Part shown: positions 27,629 to 35,656 of the stretch, in pieces | Layout: each line of letters opens with the position of its first letter | Numbering within the stretch: the first letter of the stretch is position 1 | DNA from: Clostridiales bacterium | GTDB lineage: Bacteria > Bacillota > Clostridia > Oscillospirales > Oscillospiraceae | NCBI GenBank assembly: GCA_004555705.1 | Contig: SFHI01000007.1 | Span: 1-64,000 of the forward strand | DNA length: 64,000 nucleotides | Direction of reading: 5' to 3' | Translations under genes and position numbers: made by a program | The notes under the pieces: generated by a model | Database searches by the model: none | Told to the model about the DNA's origin: nothing | The model's input: the letters and a program-made list of their open reading frames with translations, nothing else

Positions 27629-29311
27629 TCAGGCCAGGATGGGCTTCAGGGCTTCGGCGAGGCGGTCCTTCTGGGCCTGGGCTTCGGCCAGGTCCTTGCC
27701 CAGGGTGGTGAAATAGGTCTTGATCTTGGGCTCGGTGCCGGAGGGACGGACGATGACCGTGGCGCCGCCGTCCAGGGCGTACACCAGCACGTTGGCGGAG
27801 GGCAGGCCGGTTTCTTCGGTCTTTGTGTAGTCCGTGACCTTCACGACCTTGTAGCCGCCGATCTCCACAGGGGGCTTCTCCCGGAGGGAGGCCATAATGC
27901 CCGCCATCTTGTCCATGCCGGAAAGGCCCGGGAACTCGAAGGAGTCCACCTTGTTTAAGTACCGGCCGAACTTTGCGTAGATGCCCTCCAGGTGCTCCTT
28001 GATGGAGGAGCCAATGGAGCGGTAGTAGGCGGCCATTTCGCAGATCAGCATGGAGCCGATGATGGCGTCCTTGTCCCGGACGTAGGGACCGGCCAAGTAT
28101 CCGTAGGACTCCTCAAAGCCCAGGATGAACCGGTCCACCTGGCCCGCGGCCTCCAGGGAGGCGATCTGGTCACCGATCCACTTGAAGCCGGTGAGGACGT
28201 TGCGCATCTCCACGCCGTAGCTCTTGGCCACCGCGTCAGCAAGAGGCGTGGACACCAGGGACTTGACGGCCACGGGGTTTTCGGGCATGGTGCCCTTCTC
28301 GATGCGGCCCTGGCAGATGTAGTCCAGCAGCAGCACGCCCACCTCGTTGCCGGAAACCAGCTCATAGCTTCCGTCGGGGCAGCGGATGGCAATGCCCACC
28401 CGGTCCGCGTCGGGGTCGGTGGCCAGCATCAGGTCCGCGCCCTCCTTCTCGGCCAGCTCCAGACCCAGCCGCAGGGCCTCGAAAATCTCGGGGTTGGGGT
28501 AGGGGCAGGTGGGGAAGTTGCCGTCGGGGTCCTTCTGCTCGGGGACAATGGTCACATCCGTGATGCCGATGTCCTTCAGCACCCGCATGACCGGAACCAG
28601 GCCGGAACCGTTCAGGGGGGAGTAGACCAGCTTCAGCCCGGCGGTGGCGCACAGGCCCGGACGGATGGCGCGCTCCTCGATGGCGGCGTAGAGAGCCTCC
28701 TTGCAGTCATCGCCCACGAACTGGATGAGACCCTGCTTCACGCCCTCGTCAAAGTCCATCATTCTGGCGCCGGTGAGAATATCGGTTTTCTGAATCTCGG
28801 CGTAGACCACCGCGGCGGCATCGTCAGTCATCTGGCAGCCGTCGGGACCGTAGGCCTTGTAGCCGTTGTACTTGGCGGGGTTGTGGGAAGCGGTGATCAT
28901 GATGCCCGCGTTGGCACCGTAGTAGCGGGTGGCGAAGGACAGGGCGGGAACGGGCATCAGCGCGTCGTAAATCCGAACCCGAATGCCGTTGCCGGCCAGC
29001 ACGCAGGCGGCGGTGCGGGCAAACACGTCGGAATTGATCCGGCTGTCATAGGAGATGGCTACCAGCTGATTGCCGCCCTGGGTCTTGACCCAGTTGGCCA
29101 GGCCCTGGGTGGCCTGACGGACCACGTAGATGTTCATCCGGTTGGAGCCGGCGCCCAGTACGCCCCGCAGGCCCGCGGTTCCGAATTTCAGGGCTACGGC
29201 GAAGCGGTCCTTAATCTGCTCGTCCTGACCGGAGATGCTCTGAAGCTCCGCGGTCAGCGCGGGGTCCTCCAGGTTTGCTTCCAGCCAGCGTTTATAATCG
29301 TCCATGTACAT
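27629..29311 (-). CDS. Phospho-sugar mutase (phosphoglucomutase/phosphomannomutase)
   Basis: This alpha-D-phosphohexomutase interconverts glucose 1- and 6-phosphate (or mannose forms). The 560-aa length is that of the Gram-positive PgcA type. Landmarks are the active-site phosphoserine in TASHNPAKYNG (about Ser142), the metal loop DPDADRVG, the sugar-binding GFEESYG and the C-terminal phosphate-binding RPSGTEPK. The ATG at 29311 is used; GTG 29320 and ATG 29305 are in-frame alternatives behind AAGGA. A terminator follows directly. Confidence 0.92.
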   Translation of the reverse strand: MYMDDYKRWLEANLEDPALTAELQSISGQDEQIKDRFAVALKFGTAGLRGVLGAGSNRMNIYVVRQATQGLANWVKTQGGNQLVAISYDSRINSDVFARTAACVLAGNGIRVRIYDALMPVPALSFATRYYGANAGIMITASHNPAKYNGYKAYGPDGCQMTDDAAAVVYAEIQKTDILTGARMMDFDEGVKQGLIQFVGDDCKEALYAAIEERAIRPGLCATAGLKLVYSPLNGSGLVPVMRVLKDIGITDVTIVPEQKDPDGNFPTCPYPNPEIFEALRLGLELAEKEGADLMLATDPDADRVGIAIRCPDGSYELVSGNEVGVLLLDYICQGRIEKGTMPENPVAVKSLVSTPLADAVAKSYGVEMRNVLTGFKWIGDQIASLEAAGQVDRFILGFEESYGYLAGPYVRDKDAIIGSMLICEMAAYYRSIGSSIKEHLEGIYAKFGRYLNKVDSFEFPGLSGMDKMAGIMASLREKPPVEIGGYKVVKVTDYTKTEETGLPSANVLVYALDGGATVIVRPSGTEPKIKTYFTTLGKDLAEAQAQKDRLAEALKPILA

Positions 29312-29515
29312 ATTGCTCACCAATCCTTATTCAAATTTTGGAGCTTTTCGGGGATTATTACGAATTATAATATAATCCATTTGACATACTTTGTCAATCT
29401 TGGATACTTCCTGAAAAAAAGATGTCTCTTTTTTGCGATTGCTTTTTCCGGAGGGGTAGGGTAGAATAATACCAGAAAAGTAAGAAATATGCTGATCGCC
29501 CGACGGAAGGGCGCG

Positions 29516-29764
29516 GATGAATTGTTGTTTGAAAGTGCGCGTTACAAATTACCTGTCATTGCCACACCAGTCCGCAGACTGGTGTGGCAATCCCCCGGTT
29601 AGAGGAGGAATGTACCGAATAGCAGCCGAAAAACGGGGATTGTTACAGTTCTTGGTGGTAATTGCTACCTGATTCCATTCAACCGGGGGATTGCCACGCC
29701 AGTGTGCGCACTGGCTCGCAATGACAGCGTTTTTTTAGCGCACAATTTCAAACAACAATTTATC
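29516..29764. repeat. Family A repeat with a perfect left hairpin
   Basis: Arms GATGAATTGTTGTTT and AAACAACAATTTATC bound the core. Its left hairpin differs from other A copies: the usual GA/GTG internal loop is replaced by paired bases (ATTGCCACACCAGTC with GACTGGTGTGGCAAT), giving a continuous 15-bp stem. It lies upstream of the MATE gene. Confidence 0.9.
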
Positions 29765-29809
29765 GCACGGATGCTCTTTCGGAAGGATCAGAGGCAAGGA
29801 GAGGCAAGG

Positions 29810-31204
29810 ATGACGAGTATCAGACAACTGTTTTCCGCCAGAGATATGACCCAGGGGGCGCCCTGGAAGCGGATTCTGGAATTTTCGGTGCCCATGCTGC
29901 TGGGAAATCTGGCCCAGCAGCTTTACAACACGGCCGATTCCATCATCGTCGGCCGGTATGTGGGAGACAACGCCCTGGCGGCGGTGGGCAGCGCGGGGCC
30001 CATCCTCAACCTGCTGCTGGCGCTGTTCGTGGGCATCTCCACCGGCGCGGGCATCGTGGTGTCCCAGAGCTATGGGGCCAGGGACCGGGAGGGACTGACC
30101 AGGAGCATCGGTAACTGCATCGCCCTGTCCGCCGTTGCCAGTGTGGTGATCATGATTCTGGGGCCTCTGATCTCCATGCCCATGCTGGAGCTGCTGGGCA
30201 CCCCGCAGTCCATCATTCTCTGGTGTCGGGACTACCTGAACATCTTCTTCGTGGGGATCGTGGGCTTCTTCTTTTACAACATGCTCTCCGGCGTGCTCCG
30301 GGGACTGGGAGACTCGGTGTCCGCCCTGGGCTTCCTGCTGGTGGCGGCGGCGCTGAATGTGGCGCTGGATCTGCTGCTCGTGGCGAAGTTCCATATGGGC
30401 GTTCCCGGGGTGGCCCTGGCGACGGTGATCGCCCAGGCTATTTCCGCGGTGCTTTGCTACATCAAGCTGGTTCGTATGAGGGACATTTTTGACCTGAATC
30501 TGAAAACCATGCGGCTGATTCCCGCCGTGGCCATGCGGATTCTCCGGATCGGCATTCCCTCCGGCGTGACCCAGGCCATCATGGCCACCGCGGGCATGGT
30601 GGTGCTGAACCTGACCAACGCCATGGGGGAGACCGTCATCGCCTGCAACGTGATCATCATGCGGGTGGACGGCTTTGCCATGATGCCAAACTTTAGCTTT
30701 GGCCAGGCCATGAGCGTTTACGCGGGGCAGAATGTGGGCGCGGGGAAATTTGACCGGCTGGACAAGGGCGTGAAGCAGGGCGGGCTCATTTCCCTGGCAT
30801 TCTCCTCGGTGATCACCCTGGTGCTGCTGTTCCTGGGAAAATACCTCTTTGCCATGTTTACGGAAACCGAATCCCTCATCGACCTGGCCTCCCGGATGAT
30901 TCGGCTGATGGCGGTGGGCTACATCTGCATTTCCGTTACCCAGGTGCTGGGCGGCGTCATGCGTGGAGCGGGGGATACGGTGCGTCCCATGTGGATCTCC
31001 ATTATCTCCACCATATTGATTCGGGTGCCCGTGGCCTACTTCCTGGCGTACCTGACCCGGTCGGAGGAGTTCCCCCACGGAAAGCCGGACGCACTGTTTC
31101 TGTCGTTGATGATCTCCTGGACCCTGGGTATGGTGATGACCATCGTTGTGTTCCGCAGGGGAAAATGGAAAACGAAAATGTACGCCTCCACTGCGGAGGT
31201 GTAG
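29810..31204 (+). CDS. MATE-family efflux transporter
   Basis: The 464-aa inner-membrane protein has about 12 hydrophobic segments arranged as two MATE halves, with family-typical stretches near SVPMLLGNLAQQLYNTADS and GVLRGLGDSVSALG. Such proteins export cationic drugs or metabolites against Na+ or H+. The ATG at 29810 follows AAGGAGAGGCAAGG. No regulator is adjacent; a terminator follows. Confidence 0.92.
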   Translation: MTSIRQLFSARDMTQGAPWKRILEFSVPMLLGNLAQQLYNTADSIIVGRYVGDNALAAVGSAGPILNLLLALFVGISTGAGIVVSQSYGARDREGLTRSIGNCIALSAVASVVIMILGPLISMPMLELLGTPQSIILWCRDYLNIFFVGIVGFFFYNMLSGVLRGLGDSVSALGFLLVAAALNVALDLLLVAKFHMGVPGVALATVIAQAISAVLCYIKLVRMRDIFDLNLKTMRLIPAVAMRILRIGIPSGVTQAIMATAGMVVLNLTNAMGETVIACNVIIMRVDGFAMMPNFSFGQAMSVYAGQNVGAGKFDRLDKGVKQGGLISLAFSSVITLVLLFLGKYLFAMFTETESLIDLASRMIRLMAVGYICISVTQVLGGVMRGAGDTVRPMWISIISTILIRVPVAYFLAYLTRSEEFPHGKPDALFLSLMISWTLGMVMTIVVFRRGKWKTKMYASTAEV

Positions 31205-31209
31205 GAAAA

Positions 31210-31249
31210 GGCCCCGTATGGACGGATAAGTCCATACGGGGCCCGTTTT
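31210..31249 (+). terminator. Terminator of the MATE gene
   Basis: GGCCCCGTATGGAC and GTCCATACGGGGCC form a perfect 14-bp stem followed by CGTTTTA. Confidence 0.88.
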
Positions 31250-31325
31250 AGATAAGAGATAATGGAGAATAGAGAATAGATTATAACGGCGGTACCGCTC
31301 CGCGGGGATAACAACAGGGGTGAGA

Positions 31326-31643
31326 GATAAATTGGTGGCGACCTCTAAAAACTACTTTTTGGTGTTTTGGACGAGAGATTTTGCTTCGACAAAAGTTTCC
31401 AAAAGTCCAGAATACTTGGCGTATTGTGGGCTTTTAGAAACGAATTGTTGGGGCAAAAGATCCGTCCATAACCCAAAAGGGCAGTTTTTAGAGGTACCCT
31501 GGTGTTTGCAACCTTCCGTCTATGAAAGCACCCCATTCTATCGAAAACGCTCAAAAATCGGAACTTTTCGGGCGGCTAATAGCCGCCCCTACGGTAGCAA
31601 CGCAACGTGTTTGGAAATCTGCAAACACCAATTTGTCTGCCTG
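31326..31643. repeat. Composite: family E repeat split by a family B element
   Basis: A left arm GATAAATTGGTG is interrupted by a B element; the E sequence resumes at 31500 (TGGTGTTTGCAACC) and ends CAAACACCAATTTGTC. The resumed E part keeps one hairpin followed by CTAC (GGGCGGCTAATAGCCGCCC) but lacks the other hairpin. Confidence 0.85.
31338..31499. repeat. Family B element inserted in a family E arm
   Basis: Terminal repeats GCGACCTCTAAAAACTAC and GTTTTTAGAGGTACCC; the 5-bp direct repeat TGGTG at 31333-31337 and 31500-31504 flanks it. The target was the conserved arm of another repeat. Confidence 0.88.
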
Positions 31644-31649
31644 GATAGG

Positions 31650-32177
31650 TCAGGCTTCGGAGACAAGCTCCGTGAGGGGCTTGCGCTTTTTTTCACGCTG
31701 GGGGTCGCCTTCCTTGGCGTAGCCCAGGGTGATCACCAGGCGGACCGGGCCGGAGAGACCGCAGATGGAGCGTATCTTGTCACTGTCCAGCCAGCCCAGA
31801 ATGCAGCTTCCCAGGCCCTGGGCGGCGGCCTCCGCCGTCAGGTAGGCGGCTAAGATTCCGATGTCGATGGAGCGGTAGTCGATGCCCTTCAGCCTGGAAC
31901 CCAGGGCAGCGGATTTTACATAGGGCATTTCCGAGATCACCGCGAGCACCGGGGCCTGGGCGGCAAATTTGTTCATGCCCATGCCGGATACGGCGGCGGC
32001 CACGGCTTTGGCGGTCTCCCCCCGGCAGAGGGTGATGTGATAGGGCTGGCCGTTGCAGGCGGAGGGAGCAAGCCGGGCGGCCTCCAGCACGGCATTCAGC
32101 TTTTCCGGTTCCACCGCTTTGGTTTCCTCATAGCTGCGGCAGGACTGGCGGGTCTGGGCGATTTCCATAAAATTCAT
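31650..32177 (-). CDS. Nitroreductase-family FMN flavoprotein
   Basis: The 175-aa protein fits the small nitroreductase fold: N-terminal RQSCRSYEETKAVE with the FMN-phosphate-binding RxSxR pattern, LAPSACNGQPYH, and the C-terminal VITLGYAKEGDP. It probably reduces nitro compounds, quinones or flavins with NAD(P)H, or has a more specific role; the substrate cannot be read from the sequence. The start at 32177 follows AAAGGATTTTTCTCT. A composite repeat lies directly downstream. Confidence 0.9.
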   Translation of the reverse strand: MNFMEIAQTRQSCRSYEETKAVEPEKLNAVLEAARLAPSACNGQPYHITLCRGETAKAVAAAVSGMGMNKFAAQAPVLAVISEMPYVKSAALGSRLKGIDYRSIDIGILAAYLTAEAAAQGLGSCILGWLDSDKIRSICGLSGPVRLVITLGYAKEGDPQREKKRKPLTELVSEA

Positions 32178-32249
32178 AGAGAAAAATCCTTTCGAAAAGT
32201 AAGGGCCGTCCCACGCCGGTGGGACGGCCCAAAATGTGTAATCCGGAAA

Positions 32250-32609
32250 TTAAAGCCGCTTCGCCCAATTGCTGCCATGGTGGTATCCCAAGATAATCAG
32301 ATGGATCGCCAGGGCACACAGCGCGTATCCGAAGAGAAATCCGGTGACCACCCGCCGGAAATTGGTGCTCTCGTACCGGGTCAGCAGCTGCACCGTACCG
32401 TCCGCCACCATGGGAACCATGGCGAGTGCCGCGACCCAGGCGGGGGGAAGGCAGAAAAAGCAGCTGACCAGGCAAAAGGCGATTCCCAGCAGTTCTCCCG
32501 TACACCGGGCGCAGACGGGGAACTTCCTGCCGTGATAGTGGAAGGAGCGGTCATCTCTGCAATGGCAGCCGCAGATAATGGGCAGCCATTTGTACAGCCA
32601 GGGAATCAA
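32250..32609 (-). CDS. DUF2085-family small membrane protein
   Basis: The product (119 aa from the TTG at 32609) has the DUF2085 hallmark of clustered His/Cys residues, CGCHCRDDRSFHYHG then FPVCARCTGE, followed by three hydrophobic segments. The ligands suggest metal binding at the membrane; function is unknown. The TTG lies 5 bases after the stop of the upstream gene, so translation is probably coupled; a reading from 32648 would overlap that gene. Confidence 0.75.
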   Translation of the reverse strand: MIPWLYKWLPIICGCHCRDDRSFHYHGRKFPVCARCTGELLGIAFCLVSCFFCLPPAWVAALAMVPMVADGTVQLLTRYESTNFRRVVTGFLFGYALCALAIHLIILGYHHGSNWAKRL

Positions 32610-32613
32610 GCCG

Positions 32614-32901
32614 TTACAGACTTCCGGCGACGCCGCCAACGATGCCAATAAGGTAGAACACGACGCTGAGGCCCACGCTGATCAGAGCGCCGATGCCGGC
32701 AGCCTTGGCGGTATTGGGCTTGGTGTCCTTCCAGACCAGGAACAGGATCAGACCTACCAGGGGAATGCAGCAGCCCAGCAGGCCCCAGCCGAAGCCGCCG
32801 TTGTCCACGGGAGCAGAAGCGTTGCTCTGCGCGACACCGCAGGCGGGGCAGATCACCGCGTTGTCGTCAATTTGTCTTCCGCAATTCTTACAAAAAGCCA
32901 T
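32614..32901 (-). CDS. Zinc-ribbon protein with two membrane segments
   Basis: The 95-aa protein begins with a four-Cys zinc ribbon (CKNC ... CPAC, residues 4-21), followed by a linker and two membrane helices (about 38-56 and 66-90). The start follows GGGAGGTAAATACT. It is the first gene of a two-gene unit with the DUF2085 gene. Function unknown. Confidence 0.82.
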   Translation of the reverse strand: MAFCKNCGRQIDDNAVICPACGVAQSNASAPVDNGGFGWGLLGCCIPLVGLILFLVWKDTKPNTAKAAGIGALISVGLSVVFYLIGIVGGVAGSL

Positions 32902-32996
32902 AGTATTTACCTCCCTAAATTCTCACCGGCCCCCTTGTTCAAAGGAGCCGTTCTTTCCATAATGGGGTGAAGCGGTTTGCTTCACTCCTTAGAGTA

Positions 32997-33024
32997 AATT
33001 GTACCATAAGGCACAAAAATGTCA
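32997..33024 (-). promoter_or_regulatory. Promoter of the zinc-ribbon/DUF2085 pair
   Basis: On the minus strand TTGACA (33024-33019) and TACAAT (33002-32997) are 16 bp apart, about 95 bp before the start codon. Confidence 0.8.
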
Positions 33025-33090
33025 AGAGAAAACAGACGGAGAAAAGCCGCACACAGCCGGTGGAGAGAATCCCGGACAATGCGGGGATAG

Positions 33091-33275
33091 GATAAATTGT
33101 TGTTTACGCGTGCGAACTGAAAATAATGCTGTCATTGCGAGCCAGTGCGCACACTGGCGTGGCAATCCCCCGGCCCCATGGAACCAGGTAACGAATACCA
33201 CCAGGAACCGTAACAATCCCCGTTTTTTTCGGGTGCTTTTCGGTACATTTTCCCTCTAACCGGGGGATTGCCACA
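33091..33275. repeat. Family A repeat missing its right end, fused to degV
   Basis: The left arm GATAAATTGTTGTTT, left hairpin and long filler are intact, but the sequence breaks off after GGGGGATTGCCACAC, losing the right hairpin and arm. The next base is degV coding sequence, so the deletion joined the element to the gene. Confidence 0.88.
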
Positions 33276-34111
33276 CGGAAGAAGGCCACCGCGATGGCGC
33301 CGGGGCCGGCGTGGGTGCCCACCACGCTGCCGATGGAGGTAATGGGCAGGTGCTCCGTTCCGTTTTCCCAGAGGGCACGGCTGTCCTCGATGTATTTGGT
33401 CAGCAGCACGTCGCTGAGACCGGTGTAGCCCAGCAGGAGGGGCTTGTCAAAGTCCACACCCCCCGCTTTTTCAATCTGCTGCACCAGCAGGTTGTTGCCT
33501 TGCTTGGAGCCCCGGGCCTTGCCCAGCATCTGAATTTCGCCGTCCTTAACGGCGACGACCGGTTTGATGGACAGAAGGCCTCCGGCAAAAGCCACGGTGG
33601 TGGAGATACGGCCGCCCCGTTTCAGGTACTCCAGCGTATCCAGCAGGGCCACAATATGGACGTTCTGCTTCTGCTCCTCCAGCTGCCGGGCAATCTCCGC
33701 CGCGCTGAGCCCCTGCTCCCGCAGCTGCAGGGCCAGCTCCGCCAGGATGCCCGCACCGATGGCCACGCTGGAGCTGTCCACCACATAGATGCTGCCCGGG
33801 TAATCCGAGGCTGCGATCATGGCGCTCTGGTAGGTGCCGGAGAGCTGGGAGGCCAGGGTGAGCACCACGGCGGTCTCGCCCCGGCTGACCACCTGCTCGA
33901 AAATGTCCGCGAAGGCGGCGGGGGAGGCCTGGCTGGTGGAGGGGAGCACGTCGCTCTCGATGAGCTTTTCGTAGAATTCCCGGTGGGAAATGGTGACTCC
34001 GTCGATGAACTCCTGCTCGCCGAAATGGACGGTGAGGGGAACGACCGTGAAGCGCTCCCGCAGCCCGGGGCGCAGGTCTGTGGTGGAATCGATGATGAGA
34101 TTTACGTTCAT
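33104..34111 (-). CDS. DegV-family fatty-acid-binding protein with a repeat-derived C-terminus
   Basis: DegV/FakB proteins bind a fatty acid and present it to the kinase FakA. Residues 1 to about 279 form a complete DegV domain: LIIDSTTDLRPGL, the PSTSQASPAAF lipid-head motif, a SGTYQSA segment and the closing GTHAGPGAIAVAFF. The remaining 56 residues are encoded entirely by a truncated family A repeat read backwards, and they match peptides encoded by other A copies. The original stop codon was lost in the fusion. The ATG at 34111 follows GAAGGATTTTG and lies 4 bp after the marR stop, so the two are one operon. Confidence 0.88.
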   Translation of the reverse strand: MNVNLIIDSTTDLRPGLRERFTVVPLTVHFGEQEFIDGVTISHREFYEKLIESDVLPSTSQASPAAFADIFEQVVSRGETAVVLTLASQLSGTYQSAMIAASDYPGSIYVVDSSSVAIGAGILAELALQLREQGLSAAEIARQLEEQKQNVHIVALLDTLEYLKRGGRISTTVAFAGGLLSIKPVVAVKDGEIQMLGKARGSKQGNNLLVQQIEKAGGVDFDKPLLLGYTGLSDVLLTKYIEDSRALWENGTEHLPITSIGSVVGTHAGPGAIAVAFFRVAIPRLEGKCTEKHPKKTGIVTVPGGIRYLVPWGRGIATPVCALARNDSIIFSSHA

Positions 34112-34115
34112 AGCG

Positions 34116-34553
34116 TCAAAATCCTTCCTTGCAATACTCTTCCAGATTGGCGGTTACAATGGCCAGGGCATCGTAAAAGATTTCCCGTTTCTCCTGGGTC
34201 AGGTCACTGCCCACCCGGTCCACGATCCTGGCAGCGGTTTCCTGGATGCTGAGGGCCGCCGCTCTGCCGGTGTCCGTGAGCTTCAGCCTGGCCCGGTAGG
34301 GGTTGTCCCCGGTGCGCTGGAGCAGGGACAATGACTCCATGGTGGAAACCGCCCGGGAGATGTCCGCCTTGTCCCTGCCGCAGAGCTCGCAGAGGTTGGC
34401 GGCAGTGAGCTCCCCGTCGTGACGGAGAATGGTCACCAGGTAAAAGGCGTGAGCCCCCTTCAGGCCGTAGCGCTTCATTTCCTCCCCGGCAATTTTGCTC
34501 CAGCACCGGGAAATGCTGAACAGCGCCAGGGAAAAGGTTTCGAATCGGTCCAT
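34116..34553 (-). CDS. MarR-family transcriptional regulator
   Basis: The 145-aa protein has the MarR winged helix (LTAANLCELCGRDKADISRAVSTMESLSLLQR region, with the wing at DNPYRARLKLTDTG) between dimerisation helices. It is the first gene of an operon with degV and starts behind TAAGGAGGAATTCC. Two identical-type inverted repeats flank its promoter, so it very likely represses itself and degV. The ligand is not evident; a fatty acid would fit the DegV partner. Confidence 0.92.
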   Translation of the reverse strand: MDRFETFSLALFSISRCWSKIAGEEMKRYGLKGAHAFYLVTILRHDGELTAANLCELCGRDKADISRAVSTMESLSLLQRTGDNPYRARLKLTDTGRAAALSIQETAARIVDRVGSDLTQEKREIFYDALAIVTANLEEYCKEGF

Positions 34554-34571
34554 GGAATTCCTCCTTAAAAT

Positions 34572-34622
34572 GTTGATAAATCAACGTCTTGAATTATATA
34601 GAGGAAACGTTGATTTGTCAAC
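34572..34622 (-). promoter_or_regulatory. marR promoter with two operator palindromes
   Basis: On the minus strand TTGACA (34621-34616) and TATAAT (34598-34593) are 17 bp apart. The -35 lies inside the palindrome GTTGACAAATCAAC (34609-34622), and a second palindrome, GTTGATTTATCAAC (34572-34585), lies just after the -10. Both fit GTTGA-N4-TCAAC. Confidence 0.85.
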
Positions 34623-34655
34623 ATTTATTTCGAAAACAAACCGCCCGCGGGAAGG

Positions 34656-34870
34656 ATAAATTGGTGTTAGAATTGACAATTAACAATTGACAATTAAGGA
34701 ATCCCTTTGGAAGGATTTTTAAAATATATATGCTGAATATCCTGCTAATTATTGGGTCAATGAAAAAACTTGTGTGATCTGATTTTTGCTGTAAATCTGA
34801 AGGAAATAACGCGCCATCTGTAGGGTGCGGTCATGACCGCACCGTAAAGGTTATGAGATAGAGATGTAAC
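34656..34870. repeat. Family G repeat fragment
   Basis: A left arm GATAAATTGGTGTTAG is followed by TTGACAATTAACAATTGACA units and an AATCCCTTTGGAAGGATT hairpin. Further right, GTAG (34820-34823) directly precedes the perfect palindrome GGTGCGGTCATGACCGCACC. No right arm is seen; the sequence runs into the truncated response regulator. Confidence 0.7.
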
Positions 34871-34875
34871 GATTT

Positions 34876-35340
34876 TCAGAAAAACCTGCCGTTTTGTAGC
34901 CGAAACCTGGGCGGGGCGGTCATGGCGTCCGCGTCCAGCTCCAGGTTCCCCACCACCAGCTTCCGCTCCATCTCGATATTGGCCCGGCGCAGCAGGGCCC
35001 GGACCCGCATCAGCAGCTCCTCCAGTGCCACGGGCTTGACCATGTAGTCGTCGATCCCCAGCTGGAAGCCCCGCTGCTTGGCGGGCAGGTCGTCCCTGGC
35101 GGACATGAAGAGAATGGGAATCCGCCGGTTGACCTGCCGCACCGTCCGGGCAAATTCAAAGCCGTCGGTGCCGGGCATCATGATATCGGAGATAATCAGG
35201 TCGTAAAGGTTGTTGTACATTTCGTTGTAGGCATCGTTGGCGCTTAAGCAGCCCGTGGCGTGAAAACCGCTGTCGTTGAGGTAGGTGCAGACAATTCGGT
35301 TCAGCTTCGCATCGTCTTCCACAACCAGAATATGAATCAT
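34876..35340 (-). pseudogene. Truncated OmpR-family response regulator (receiver only)
   Basis: The 154-aa product starts normally behind GGAGGTAACAAA and encodes a complete receiver (acidic pocket VVEDDAK, phospho-acceptor Asp in LIISDIMMPG, KP motif MVKPVALEEL). It continues through the linker NIEMERKLVVGNLELDADA, where the winged-helix domain should follow. Instead about 14 unrelated residues and a stop come from the adjoining repeat region. No histidine kinase is next to it. It may be a remnant or a stand-alone receiver; the abrupt end at the domain linker favours truncation. Confidence 0.8.
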
Positions 35341-35391
35341 TTTGTTACCTCCATATGGGATTTCCCGGCTGCCGGGTGAATTCTGCAGGCG

Positions 35392-35628
35392 GATAAATTG
35401 TTGTTTAGCGGGCTAAACCCGAGTTGACAGTGGACAGTTGACAGTGGACAGTTAAGGAGTCCCTTCGGGACAATTAGAAAATTGTAGTTTCGGAAATGCC
35501 GTAGTTCCAACTGAAATACCGCATTTCGGATGTGATTATTTTCAATTTTATCCCCGAAGGGGATACCACAACTGTCAACTGTCCACTGTCAACTGTCCAC
35601 TAAGCGAAGCGACAAACAACAATTTATC
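35392..35628. repeat. Family D repeat (intact, shared arms)
   Basis: Perfect arms GATAAATTGTTGTTT and AAACAACAATTTATC enclose GTTGACAGTGGACAGTT tandem units, hairpins TCCCTTCGGGA and CCCCGAAGGGG, and the inverted ACTGTCAACTGTCCAC units. It shows the uninterrupted form of the element split at 6426-6796. Confidence 0.9.
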
Positions 35629-35656
35629 TCACCGCTGGGCAGGTTCTGCGGTGGGC

